Positions 25,714 through 34,843 of a DNA stretch of 55,227 nucleotides are shown here, one piece after another. Under the pieces are notes generated by a model. That model was not told the origin of the DNA, did not search any database, and saw nothing but the letters and a program-made list of their open reading frames with translations. The DNA comes from Rhodanobacteraceae bacterium (GTDB taxonomy: Bacteria; Acidobacteriota; Terriglobia; Terriglobales; Acidobacteriaceae), in contig CAJCHN010000108.1 of NCBI GenBank assembly GCA_903970285.1, positions 1 to 55,227 of the forward strand, read 5' to 3'. Position 1 is the stretch's first letter, and the number at the start of each line of letters is the position of its first letter. The translations under genes were made by a program, and so were the position numbers.

Positions 25714-26316
25714 CTACCGCCCCACCACGTACACAACCGTAAACACCACCACCCATACTGCATCCACGAAATGCCAGTACAGCGACAGGATCTCCAGACG
25801 TTCGGCATGATGATGTTCCAGCCGTCTGGTCAGGCCGAAGATGGTGACCAGACCCAGCATCAACAGTCCCACCACCACGTGAGTCGCGTGCAGGCCGACG
25901 AGTGAATAGAAAGTCGTTCCAAAGAGATTCGTGCGAATTGTCAATCCTCGATGCACGATCAGGTCAAACCACTCATACGCCGTGAATACAAGGAAGATCG
26001 TTCCCAGCAAGACCGTCAGGCCGACCCAGAACGTCGCCGCGGACGCTTTACCCTTGCGCAGCTCCGCCACTCCCTGGTGCACTGTGAAACTGCTCGAGAG
26101 CAGGCAGATGGTTGCGACGATCGGCAGGTCGAGCACCTCGCGCGGGGTCGGACCGCTCAGGCTCTTGCCCAGGTAGAAGATGTAGGCGACCACGAAGATA
26201 ACGAAGATCGCACTCTCCGCGACAATCAGGCAGCACATGCCCACCAGGCCGCGCGAGGGATGGTTCGCGTACGTCTGCCGGTAAGAAACGGATCCTGTCG
26301 TCGGCATGGTGCTCAT
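25714..26316 (-). CDS. ctaE: Cytochrome c oxidase subunit III
   Basis: 200 residues with five membrane helices, typical of the short subunit III of caa3 oxidases. Marks: GMCCLIVAESAIFVIFVVAY, FTAYEWFDLI, FYSLVGLHATHVVVGL and SLYWHFVDAVWVVVFTVVYV. It stabilises the oxidase and its proton uptake path. The start lies 9 bp after the subunit I stop. Confidence 0.93.
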   Translation of the reverse strand: MSTMPTTGSVSYRQTYANHPSRGLVGMCCLIVAESAIFVIFVVAYIFYLGKSLSGPTPREVLDLPIVATICLLSSSFTVHQGVAELRKGKASAATFWVGLTVLLGTIFLVFTAYEWFDLIVHRGLTIRTNLFGTTFYSLVGLHATHVVVGLLMLGLVTIFGLTRRLEHHHAERLEILSLYWHFVDAVWVVVFTVVYVVGR

Positions 26317-26325
26317 GCGCTGGCC

Positions 26326-28020
26326 TCACATCTCATAGTCGGTGTCCGGGTCGTCTGGATGCTTGATATCCCATAGCGGGCGGCGGCTATGCACCACCGG
26401 TTCTTCGGCGAAGTTGTAGGAAGGCGGCGGCGAGGCAGTCGACCATTCCAGCGTCCAGCTGTCCCATGGATCGGGACCGGCGCGCTCACCGTAACGAAGT
26501 GACGCGATCAGATTCCACACGAAGATCGCAACGGCGATCATCTGAAATACCGTGCCGATCGAAACCAGCATGTTCCAACCGCCCCATCCGCGGTCCGCCT
26601 CGTAGGTGTAGATGCGCCGCGGCATCCCCAGCACGCCGGGGATATGCATCAGGTCGAAGGTCATGTGGAAGCCGAACAGGAAGAGCCAGAACTGCCACTT
26701 CCCCAGCCGTTCGCTCAACAGCCGCCCGCTCATCTTCGGGTACCAGTAGAAGAAGGCGGCGAAGATCATGAATAAGATGGAGCCGACCAGCACAAAATGG
26801 AAGTGGGCCACGACGAAGTACGAGTTGCCAAGTTGCCAGTCGAACGGCGAAACGGAGAGCACGATTCCCGTAAGGCCGGCAATCAGGAAATTGAACAGAA
26901 AGCCTACCGAGAACATCATGGCAACGGTGTAGCGGACCCGGCCGCCCCAGATGGTTGCGAGCCAGTTGAAGATCTTGATGCCGGTCGGCACCGCGATGAC
27001 CATCGTGGCCAGCGTGAAAAAGCTATTTGGCCCGGGCCCCAGCCCTACCGTAAACATGTGATGAGCCCACACGCTGAGGCTGATGAATCCGATGGCGATG
27101 GTCGCAAGCACCATCGCCGGATAGCCGAAGATCACCTTGCGCGAAAAGACCGGGATGATCTCGTTGGCAAACGCGAAGGCCGGAAGCACCAGGATGTATA
27201 CCTCCGGATGGCCGAAGATCCAGAAGAAGTGCATCCACATCACGGCCGAGCCACCCGCCTGCGTATCGAAGAAATGCGCGCCCAGATAGCGATCGAGGCA
27301 AAGCATGATCTGCGCCGCAGTCAATGGGCTGACGGCTACGAGCACCAGAAAGCAGGTGATCAGGTAAAGCCAGACCAGCAGCGGCATGCGCATCAGCTTC
27401 ATGCCGCGGCAGCGCATGCACAGGGTGGTGCAAATGATGTTCAGCGCGGTGCCCACCGAGCCGATGCCGCTCAGCAGCACGCCAAGGGTCCAATAGTCGG
27501 TGCTATGCCCCGGCGAAAACAGCCTGGAGGTCAGCGGCGCATAGGCAAACCAGCCCACGTCGGGGGCCGACCCCGCTCCATACAATCCATCGCCACCCAC
27601 CACACTGAAGTAAAGCAGCAGCCCGCCAAAGAATGAGATCCAGAACGAAAACGCGTTCAGCCGCGGGAAAGCCATATCCCGGGCACCGATCATCAGCGGG
27701 ATCAGGTAGTTGCCGAAGCCGAAAAGGATCGGCATGCCGACGAAAAACACCATCGTCGTCCCATGCATGGTGAACAGGCGGTTGAACGTGGAAGGGCTCA
27801 CCAGGTTGTTGTTCGGCACCGCAAGCTGCCAGCGCATGACCGCCGCCTCCAGCCCGGCGACCACCAGGAACAGCAATGCGGAGAGGATGTAGAGAATGCC
27901 AATCCGCTTGTGATCGACCGTCATAATCCAGCCATGGAGGTACTCCACCATGAGCTGTCTATGGCCGGCAGGGGACGATGTTGTCTCGTCGATCGATGAA
28001 ACGCTCGTTACGGAAGCCAT
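26326..28020 (-). CDS. ctaD: Cytochrome c oxidase subunit I
   Basis: 564 residues from ATG 28020, with AGGAG 6 nt upstream; in-frame sequence further upstream belongs to shadow translation. Twelve-helix haem-copper core: HGTTMVFF (low-spin haem His), GHPEVYILVLPAF (CuB His, Tyr and the Glu of A1-type oxidases), SVWAHHMF (CuB His pair) and HFHFVLVGS (haem ligands). D-channel Asn/Asp residues appear in NYLIPLMIGARDMAFPRLNA. It reduces oxygen to water and pumps protons. Confidence 0.97.
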   Translation of the reverse strand: MASVTSVSSIDETTSSPAGHRQLMVEYLHGWIMTVDHKRIGILYILSALLFLVVAGLEAAVMRWQLAVPNNNLVSPSTFNRLFTMHGTTMVFFVGMPILFGFGNYLIPLMIGARDMAFPRLNAFSFWISFFGGLLLYFSVVGGDGLYGAGSAPDVGWFAYAPLTSRLFSPGHSTDYWTLGVLLSGIGSVGTALNIICTTLCMRCRGMKLMRMPLLVWLYLITCFLVLVAVSPLTAAQIMLCLDRYLGAHFFDTQAGGSAVMWMHFFWIFGHPEVYILVLPAFAFANEIIPVFSRKVIFGYPAMVLATIAIGFISLSVWAHHMFTVGLGPGPNSFFTLATMVIAVPTGIKIFNWLATIWGGRVRYTVAMMFSVGFLFNFLIAGLTGIVLSVSPFDWQLGNSYFVVAHFHFVLVGSILFMIFAAFFYWYPKMSGRLLSERLGKWQFWLFLFGFHMTFDLMHIPGVLGMPRRIYTYEADRGWGGWNMLVSIGTVFQMIAVAIFVWNLIASLRYGERAGPDPWDSWTLEWSTASPPPSYNFAEEPVVHSRRPLWDIKHPDDPDTDYEM

Positions 28021-28061
28021 GAATCGCTCCTGCCTGGTGAGGGCGTGACGCGCGTACGGGT

Positions 28062-29045
28062 TTAGTGTAACGACTCCAGGTACTCGGAAACGAGGTCGAT
28101 GTCGCTGTCCGTCAAATGCATCGCCGGCATCAAGGCGCCCTCTTTGTAGTGGTCGGGATCCTTGATCCACTCCCGCAGATGCTCCGGCGTGTTGGTCACG
28201 GCGCCCGAGGCAAGCGTATCCCGGCTGGCAAAATGCGTGAGGTCCGGACCGAAGCGGCCGTCCGCGACGGTCCCGCGAATGCGATGACAATTCATGCAGG
28301 CGTTGCCCTCGAAGACGGCGCGTCCCGCCGCTACCGCCGCGGATGGAGCTGCCGGCCGCTCCTGCCCCGCCAGCCAGGCAGCGAAGTCCTGCTGCGTCTG
28401 GGCATACACGCGGATCAGCATCTTGGCATGCTGGGTGCCGCAGTACTGGGCACACTGGCCCAGATACAGACCAGGATCCTTCGGATCGAACCACATCACG
28501 TTGATCTTGTTCGGGATGACGTCCAGCTTGCCCGCCAGCCTGGGCACCCAGAAGCTGTGGTCCGTGTCGGCTGAAATCATGGTCAGGAACGTCGGCCTGG
28601 GATGGGTCTCCTCGCTGACCGGGATGTGCAGTTCGTTCGCGGTAACGACATCGGTTCCCGGGTAGCGGAACTCCCACCAGAACTGGTGGCCGACCACCGT
28701 CACGTTCAGCGTTCCGGGGGGCGCGCTCTGCCGCTCGGTGGCAATGATCACCCGTGCCGTGGCCAGAAACAGCACCACCACGATCAGGATGGGAATCACC
28801 GTCCACGAGAGCTCAATCTGGTTGCTCCCGTACAACTGCACCGGCTCACGGTCATCCTGCTCAGGCCGCTCGCGATAGGCAATGAGCGCATACAACAGCA
28901 ACCCGCCCACCACCAGGAAGATTGCCCCAACGATACTCAGGGTCAGCAGAGAAAGACCGAAGATGGCGCGTGCGGGAGAGGCGGCCGGCGAGAAGATCGA
29001 CGTCGGAACGGATCCGTGAAGCAGCACCATAGAGGTCAACTCCAT
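28062..29045 (-). CDS. ctaC: Cytochrome c oxidase subunit II with fused cytochrome c (caa3 type)
   Basis: 327 residues from ATG 29045; an in-frame GTG at 29078 is an alternative and neither has a strong ribosome site. Two N-terminal helices; the CuA domain has GHQFWWEFRYP and the ligand cluster CAQYCGTQHAKM; and a C-terminal cytochrome c has CMNCH and a distal Met (ALMPAMHL). It takes electrons from the tethered c domains and passes them to subunit I. First of the cox genes. The 221-bp gap to the EF-G gene should hold the operon promoter, though I could not pick one. Confidence 0.95.
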   Translation of the reverse strand: MELTSMVLLHGSVPTSIFSPAASPARAIFGLSLLTLSIVGAIFLVVGGLLLYALIAYRERPEQDDREPVQLYGSNQIELSWTVIPILIVVVLFLATARVIIATERQSAPPGTLNVTVVGHQFWWEFRYPGTDVVTANELHIPVSEETHPRPTFLTMISADTDHSFWVPRLAGKLDVIPNKINVMWFDPKDPGLYLGQCAQYCGTQHAKMLIRVYAQTQQDFAAWLAGQERPAAPSAAVAAGRAVFEGNACMNCHRIRGTVADGRFGPDLTHFASRDTLASGAVTNTPEHLREWIKDPDHYKEGALMPAMHLTDSDIDLVSEYLESLH

Positions 29046-29266
29046 CCACACAGGGGCCCGTTCTTTCGATTGTCGCACCGATTCAAATTTCAGGGACTGA
29101 GCTCAGCCCATGAAGACGCAGCCAACTTGAGCCCGGAGAGCCTCCGGCACCGATTGCTTCAAGAGATGCAAACGAATCGTCAAAAGGAGGTATCGAGCCT
29201 CGTACCAGATGGAGGCAGACCTGACGCCGCCGCTTCCTCCGCGTGTTTCGTGCACACCGCTCCAGC

Positions 29267-31402
29267 TCAATCCTCCGGTTCGGAGGCTGCCATCCGCGTT
29301 GCGCCGGAGGCGATCTTCTCGGAGATGGCCGCCGGCACGAAGTCGTAGTGATCCATCTCCATGCGGAAACATCCCCGCCCCTGAGTCAGGGACGTCAGAG
29401 CGGTTCCATAGCTGAGCATCTCCGCCAGCGGCACCTGGGCATGGATCAGGGTTCCCGAAACGGTACTTCCCATCCCCTGAATCCGGCCCCTGCGGCCGTT
29501 CAGATCGCCGATCACCGCGCCCGCACACTCCTCCGGAACCTCGATCTCGGTCCGCATCACAGGTTCGAGCAGCGCGGGCTTGGCATGTTCCATGCAGGCA
29601 CGGAACGCCGCGCGACCGGCCATCTTGAAAGCAATTTCGCTCGAGTCCACCTCGTGATAACTGCCGTCGAAGACGACTGCGCGAAAATCCACCATCGGAT
29701 ATCCGGCCAGGTGACCGCGCGCAGCGGACTCCTGAATCCCCTTCTCCACCGCTGGAACGAAGTGGCGCGGGATTGAACCGCCGAAGATGTCGTTCACGAA
29801 TTCGAAACCGCTTCCCCGTGCGAGCGGCTCGACCCGTATCCTGCAGTCGGCAAATTGCCCGTGTCCGCCGCTTTGCTTCTTGTGCCTCCCGTGCCCCACG
29901 GAACTCGCTCTGATCGTCTCGCGGTATGGAACCTTCGGGGCTTTCAAGGCCACCTCAACATGGAAACGCCGCCGCAGCCTGGCTACCACCGCTTCGATGT
30001 GCAGTTGTCCCGTCCCGGCGAGCAGAAATTCGTTCGTCTGGGGATCGCGAAAGAACCGCAGCAGCAGATCCTCCTCCATCAGCTTGTGCAGCGCCGGGGA
30101 CAGCTTGTCCTCGTCGGCGCGCGACCTCGGTTCGATGGCATAGGTCATCACCGGCTCCGGCACCGGTACCGGCTCCATCAGGACCTCCTGCCCCTTCACC
30201 CCGAGGGTATCTCCCGTCTGGGTCACACGCAGCTTCGCCACCGCGCCCAGATCGCCCGCGTGCAGCTCCGCCACCTCCAGCAGGCGCCGGCCCTGCATCA
30301 CTCCAGGATGAACCAGCCGCTCGCTCTCCCCGCGTGCATAATTCTCGAGCGTGATCTCGGACCGGATGCATCCGCTGATCACCTTGAAGTAGGAAAGCCG
30401 TCCCGCAAACGGATCGACCAGCGTCTTGTACACGTAGATCGTGGCCGGCTCGCGGTCGTCCACATTCCGCATCACCGTCTCCACGGAATCCGTCACCGCC
30501 GCTGTCCCGTTGCCGCCGTGGCGAACCTGCCTTCTGGTGGCAAACGGCGCTCGTTCCTTCGGCGATGGAGCATACACCTTCAGAAAATCCAGCAGGTGAT
30601 CGGTGCCCACATTGCGCAGCGCGCTTACATAAAGCACAGGAAAGATCCTGTCCTCGCGGATCGCTTCATGTAGTGCCTCGACCAGGTGATCCTGTGGAAT
30701 CGTACCCAGCGCGAAGAACTCGTCCATCAGCTCATCCTTGCCTTCGGCCACCAGTTCTACAAGCGCTTCATGAGCAATCCTCGCATCCTCCGCAAACGCG
30801 TTCGGAAGCTCGCCCACACTGCCGCGCCCGTCGCCATCCAGACGGTAAAACAAGGCCTCCATGCTCACCAGGTCGATCACTCCATGAAATCCACTCTCAT
30901 CGACGATCGGAAGTTGAACCGGTACCACCTGTCTTCCCCATCGGGCGCGTAACCGCTCCAGCATCTCTTCGCGGGCTGCAGACTTGGCATGGTCCACCTG
31001 GTTGATCACGATGATCCGGGGGCTGCTGACCTCGTCGGCAAAGCTCCAGGTGGTTTCGGTCACAGGCTCGATGCCAGTCTGCGCGTTCAGCACCACCAGC
31101 GCATTTTCCACCGGCAACATGGCGGCCCGCGCTTCATGCACGAACATATGGAATCCGGGGGTATCAATCAGGTTTAACTTGACGCCATCCCACTCCGCCA
31201 TTGCGACGGCGTTCGCCATGGTCATGCCGCGCGCCACCTCCTCTTCGTCGTAGAAGGTGGCGCCGCCGCCCGAGTCGGAGCGGCCGTTGGCTACCGCACC
31301 TCCCGCCGTCCTGAGGATTGCCGACATCAAGCAGGTCTTGCCGCTGTGCGCGTGCCCCAGGATGGCAACGTTCCGGATATCCGCGCTCGAGTAGCATCGC
31401 AT
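29267..31402 (-). CDS. Elongation factor G paralogue (EF-G2-like GTPase)
   Basis: 711 residues from ATG 31402, with GAGGAG 6 nt upstream. Five EF-G domains are traceable: G domain with P-loop GHAHSGKT, G3 DTPGF and G4 NQVD (canonical EF-G has NKxD); domain II; domain III; domain IV (KKQSGGHGQFADC); and domain V (EIEVPEECAGAVIGDLNGRRGRIQGM). It looks like one of the secondary EF-G types rather than the housekeeping fusA, because there is no rpsL-rpsG-tuf context and the P-loop and G4 differ. The function of these paralogues ranges from unknown to translation under stress. It stands directly upstream of the cox genes on the same strand. Confidence 0.88.
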   Translation of the reverse strand: MRCYSSADIRNVAILGHAHSGKTCLMSAILRTAGGAVANGRSDSGGGATFYDEEEVARGMTMANAVAMAEWDGVKLNLIDTPGFHMFVHEARAAMLPVENALVVLNAQTGIEPVTETTWSFADEVSSPRIIVINQVDHAKSAAREEMLERLRARWGRQVVPVQLPIVDESGFHGVIDLVSMEALFYRLDGDGRGSVGELPNAFAEDARIAHEALVELVAEGKDELMDEFFALGTIPQDHLVEALHEAIREDRIFPVLYVSALRNVGTDHLLDFLKVYAPSPKERAPFATRRQVRHGGNGTAAVTDSVETVMRNVDDREPATIYVYKTLVDPFAGRLSYFKVISGCIRSEITLENYARGESERLVHPGVMQGRRLLEVAELHAGDLGAVAKLRVTQTGDTLGVKGQEVLMEPVPVPEPVMTYAIEPRSRADEDKLSPALHKLMEEDLLLRFFRDPQTNEFLLAGTGQLHIEAVVARLRRRFHVEVALKAPKVPYRETIRASSVGHGRHKKQSGGHGQFADCRIRVEPLARGSGFEFVNDIFGGSIPRHFVPAVEKGIQESAARGHLAGYPMVDFRAVVFDGSYHEVDSSEIAFKMAGRAAFRACMEHAKPALLEPVMRTEIEVPEECAGAVIGDLNGRRGRIQGMGSTVSGTLIHAQVPLAEMLSYGTALTSLTQGRGCFRMEMDHYDFVPAAISEKIASGATRMAASEPED

Positions 31403-31614
31403 AGGGTTCTCCTCTGATCGGGTCCTTCACCAGCCTTCTTCCCGATCTCGCCACCACGGGCGTGGAGCTGCTCCCGCCGCAGGCAATGGACAACTTCATG
31501 AAGCCGCCATTCTAGACCGCAAATCCCGAAAGCGGGGAGTGTCAAAGCACCATTTTTCACCGGCACCGGATGGTGTGCGCGGGAGCCTTCCCGGATCGGT
31601 TTTTGGCGATGCAG

Positions 31615-34173
31615 CTACAAAGGGCTTCCCACAACCTTGATCTCGGCAAGGCGGACAGGCGCATTCACCGGATTCGGCGTGACCACCAGTCGCAGAAATC
31701 GGCCTGTGCTTCCCTTCGGCAGAGCCTCGGCAAGCTCCCCGGCAGAAGCTTCAGGCTTGCTTCCATTGACGGCCATCCTCCAGGTCACGCCATCATCGGA
31801 GGTTTGAATGGCGTAGCCGACGCCCCCCGCTCCTGCAAACAGCAGGCTCACGCTCTTCAGCCGGCATCGCCCTTCGAGATCCACCTGCCAGAATGCCTTG
31901 CCATCTGCCGCTGGTTGCCAGAAGGTTGCCGCATCTCCATCGTTCGCCAGGCGGCTGCTGTGGCCGGGTGCACTCGAACTCGCGTCCGTCGGTCGATTCA
32001 ACGAGAGATCCACCTCCACGCTCGGCGCCGGGTTCGCCACCTCAAGCCTTCCGTATGGCCGCGCCGCCACCAGCGGGGTCACCCCGGGCACGAAGCGTGG
32101 ACCTCCGGCCGCGGCGATCATCAGCTCAGCCGATGCCAGCCCCGGCGAACTCGCCCTCACCACGATCGCGCCACTCTGGTACGACCGCATCTCGATCGCC
32201 GCCGCACCGTCGCGAATCGCGATGTCGGAGTCGGCCGCGAACTCGATCGAACGTCCGGTCGGAAACTCGCCCGGCCCCGACACAATCTCGAGCTTCACCG
32301 GCGGAGCCTCCGCCACCTGCCGTCCATCCGCGCCGCGCACCCTGACGATCAGTTGCACATCGTCCGTTCCATCTGCCCGCATCGCGCCGGCCTTATCCGC
32401 TTCCAGCGTCAAACCAGCCGCCTGGCCCGCTTGCGGCCAGGCCGGCGGCGCAATCTTCAGGTATTCATTCCGGTACCAGAACCACATCCGCTTCGGCAGA
32501 CGGAAGTAGTCGATCATTCCAGTTCGGCCGAGATTCGCAAAGATGCTGCCGTGGTCGAAGGCGCACCATAGCGCCTGCCCGCTGCGCCACGAGAACTCCG
32601 GCTGCCCGGCCAGGTCGCCCCAGCCCGGCGTGTACTCACCCGGCCGGTCCGACTCGGTCGAGCCATATTCGGTCACCGCGTTGGGTACGCCGGGGTCGAT
32701 AAACAGCTTGGCGCCGTCGCCGTTATAGCCGGCTACATCGCCGATCTTGTCCAGATCTCCGCGCTGCACGCCTCCAATCGCCGCCGGACGCGTGGGATCG
32801 AGCTGGTGCGTCTCCTCCACCAGCTTCTTGAGGAAGATCCTGATCTTCGGCAGCAGGTCGGAATCCGAAAAGAACACCTCGTTGCCCATGCTCCAAGCAA
32901 TGATCGAGGGATGATTGCGATTGATGCGGATCATCTCCGCCAGACTGCGCTCGACGCTCTCTTCAAATGGAGCCTGATCCTGCACGTTGGGCGGATACGC
33001 GCTCGCCGTCCACGATCCTTCCACCTTCGCGCCACCCGTGCCCCAGAACGAGTTCTCCGACCACAACAGCACGCCCTGCCGGTCGCACTCATCGGCAAAC
33101 ACCGGCGAGTGCGGGTAGTGCGATCCACGGATGAAGTCCATGCCGGCCTCTTTCACCAGGCGAACATCCCGCGCGATTCCCGCGTTGGTCACACCATCGC
33201 CCCAACCCGCATGATCCTGGTGCACATCGGCCCCGTGGAAGTAATAATGCTCTCCGTTCAGAAAGAGTCCCTGCTCCGCAGTCCAGCGAATCCAACGGAA
33301 TCCAAACCGGGTCGTGTACCGGTCCACTTCTCGCCCATCCTCCACAACCTGGCTCACGGCGGTGTACATGTTCGGGTGCGACGGACTCCACAACGCCGGA
33401 CTCGCCACAAACGGCGTCGTCTGCTCGACGGTCAGCTTCGCCCGCGGCCCCAGCTTCTGCTCGGAAGCGACCGTCGCCACCTTGCGTCCGCCTTCATCCA
33501 GAATGTCAGTTCGAAGCCGGAAAATCCGCGGACGATCACTCTCGTTCACCAGGTCGGTTGCGACGTGGACCGGACCTCCCTTGGCACTCAGTCCGGGTGT
33601 CGTCACGCAGGTTCCATACCAGTCCACGTGCAGGTCCGGCGTGGCCACCACGTACACGTTGCGATAGATGCCGCCATTGAAGTTGTGCTCTCCTCCGCGC
33701 GGGTTCAGCCGGGCATTCCACAGGTTGTTCAAGCGCACCGCGAGCACGTTGTCTCCCCGCACCAGTGCATCCGTCACGTCGATCGAAAAGCCGGTATAGC
33801 CGCCCAGGTGACCGCCCACCCGTTTGCCATTGACATATACCTCAGCGTCCTGGAACGCGGCCTCGAACTCGATCGAGGTTCGTTCGCGCGAGCCAACGCG
33901 ATCCATGGTGAAGTGCTTGCGGTACCAGCCATAGCCGACATAAAACTTCGAAGCGCCAAAGTAAGGCAGGCCGAACGAGTGAGGCAGCCCGATCCTCTGC
34001 CAATCGCTGTCGTCGAAGCCAGTCGCTTGCGCGCCCGGATGGTCGCCGATCAGAAAACGCCAGTCGCTGTCGATCAGTTTGACCTGCCGCGCCGGACCCG
34101 CCGCACGCAGCGGCAACCCCAACACAAGCAAACTTGCGAGCACCAGCAACCTGCGGACCCAACTACCTGCCAT
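31615..34173 (-). CDS. Exported glycoside hydrolase family 2 with C-terminal F5/8 type C (discoidin) domain
   Basis: 852 residues from ATG 34173 (AAGGTGAC upstream). Signal peptide about 1-27 (LLVLASLLVLGLPLRAAG). Sugar-binding jelly-roll domain (FEAAFQDAEVYVNGKRVGGHLGGYTGF), immunoglobulin-like domain, then the TIM barrel: YFHGADVHQDHAGWG, GSHYPHSP, acid/base Glu in WSMGNE and nucleophile Glu in VTEYGS. An extra Ig-like (DUF4982-type) part and a discoidin domain (about 715-850; DGDAATFWQ, FWQVDL) follow. GH2 enzymes of this build are beta-galactosidases/glucuronidases/mannosidases acting on polymers; the discoidin part likely binds glycans. Confidence 0.92.
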   Translation of the reverse strand: MAGSWVRRLLVLASLLVLGLPLRAAGPARQVKLIDSDWRFLIGDHPGAQATGFDDSDWQRIGLPHSFGLPYFGASKFYVGYGWYRKHFTMDRVGSRERTSIEFEAAFQDAEVYVNGKRVGGHLGGYTGFSIDVTDALVRGDNVLAVRLNNLWNARLNPRGGEHNFNGGIYRNVYVVATPDLHVDWYGTCVTTPGLSAKGGPVHVATDLVNESDRPRIFRLRTDILDEGGRKVATVASEQKLGPRAKLTVEQTTPFVASPALWSPSHPNMYTAVSQVVEDGREVDRYTTRFGFRWIRWTAEQGLFLNGEHYYFHGADVHQDHAGWGDGVTNAGIARDVRLVKEAGMDFIRGSHYPHSPVFADECDRQGVLLWSENSFWGTGGAKVEGSWTASAYPPNVQDQAPFEESVERSLAEMIRINRNHPSIIAWSMGNEVFFSDSDLLPKIRIFLKKLVEETHQLDPTRPAAIGGVQRGDLDKIGDVAGYNGDGAKLFIDPGVPNAVTEYGSTESDRPGEYTPGWGDLAGQPEFSWRSGQALWCAFDHGSIFANLGRTGMIDYFRLPKRMWFWYRNEYLKIAPPAWPQAGQAAGLTLEADKAGAMRADGTDDVQLIVRVRGADGRQVAEAPPVKLEIVSGPGEFPTGRSIEFAADSDIAIRDGAAAIEMRSYQSGAIVVRASSPGLASAELMIAAAGGPRFVPGVTPLVAARPYGRLEVANPAPSVEVDLSLNRPTDASSSAPGHSSRLANDGDAATFWQPAADGKAFWQVDLEGRCRLKSVSLLFAGAGGVGYAIQTSDDGVTWRMAVNGSKPEASAGELAEALPKGSTGRFLRLVVTPNPVNAPVRLAEIKVVGSPL

Positions 34174-34314
34174 GTCACCTTCCGGCCATCGTGAATGCAC
34201 GCGGAAGGTGCCCCTTGCTGGAAACGCCGCTTGGAGAAATGCCCGCCACGCACCGCGCACTTCGATCATGACATAGCCGGCCAGGGCGCCTCACCCGCAA
34301 CGCTACCGGGCCAG

Positions 34315-34665
34315 TCACCCCATCTTGATGCCGTGCTCCCCCACCATCGTGAAGACATCCAGCAGGTTCGTCATGCCCAGCAGGTGCCGCACCTGCTGGC
34401 CCAGGTTGATCAACTCCAACTGGCAATGGGACGTCTTCGCCGAGACGTAAAGGCGCACCAGTACACCCAGGCCGAGGCTGTCCATGTGCTTCAGGTCCGT
34501 CAGGTCGAGAATGATCCGGCGACTGTGCGGAATCAGCCGGCTCACCTGCTCGTACAGCACATCCGTCACTCCGGAGACCAGCCTGCCATGGCAGCGCACC
34601 ACCGCGATGTCGCCTTTCTGCTCCACCTCAAGTGTCAGGACCGTTGCGGATGCTTGGTCGGGCAT
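34315..34665 (-). CDS. STAS-domain anti-anti-sigma factor-type protein
   Basis: 116 residues from ATG 34665, with GGAG 6 nt upstream. Single STAS domain: VVRCHGRLVSG, RIILDLTDLKHMDSLGLGVLVRLY (contains the Ser that such proteins carry for phosphorylation), LINLGQQVRHLLGMTNL. It should be switched by a kinase/phosphatase pair. The SpoIIE-type phosphatase at 16744 belongs to the right class, though proximity is poor. It precedes the GH2 gene on the same strand with a 141-bp gap; a functional link between the two is not evident. Confidence 0.88.
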   Translation of the reverse strand: MPDQASATVLTLEVEQKGDIAVVRCHGRLVSGVTDVLYEQVSRLIPHSRRIILDLTDLKHMDSLGLGVLVRLYVSAKTSHCQLELINLGQQVRHLLGMTNLLDVFTMVGEHGIKMG

Positions 34666-34780
34666 GCCTGCTCCAGGGGTCACAAATCCCTCACAGGTCC
34701 GGAGGGAAGCCTTGCGTGGCTGAGATTCTCGCACGAACGGACCGCACCATGCGAATTGCGGCGAATGCCTTCAGCCAGAA

Positions 34781-34828
34781 ATGCAGAAAAGCCGGCCGGA
34801 AGCGCGAACCACACGCCCCGGCCGGCTT
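34781..34828 (-). terminator. Rho-independent terminator after the TonB receptor gene
   Basis: AAGCCGGCCG (34789-34798) pairs with CGGCCGGCTT (34819-34828). Read on the minus strand the stem is followed by TTTTCTGCAT. It begins 16 bp after the receptor stop codon and separates it from the STAS gene. Confidence 0.75.
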
Positions 34829-34843
34829 ACTGGATGATGCAGG

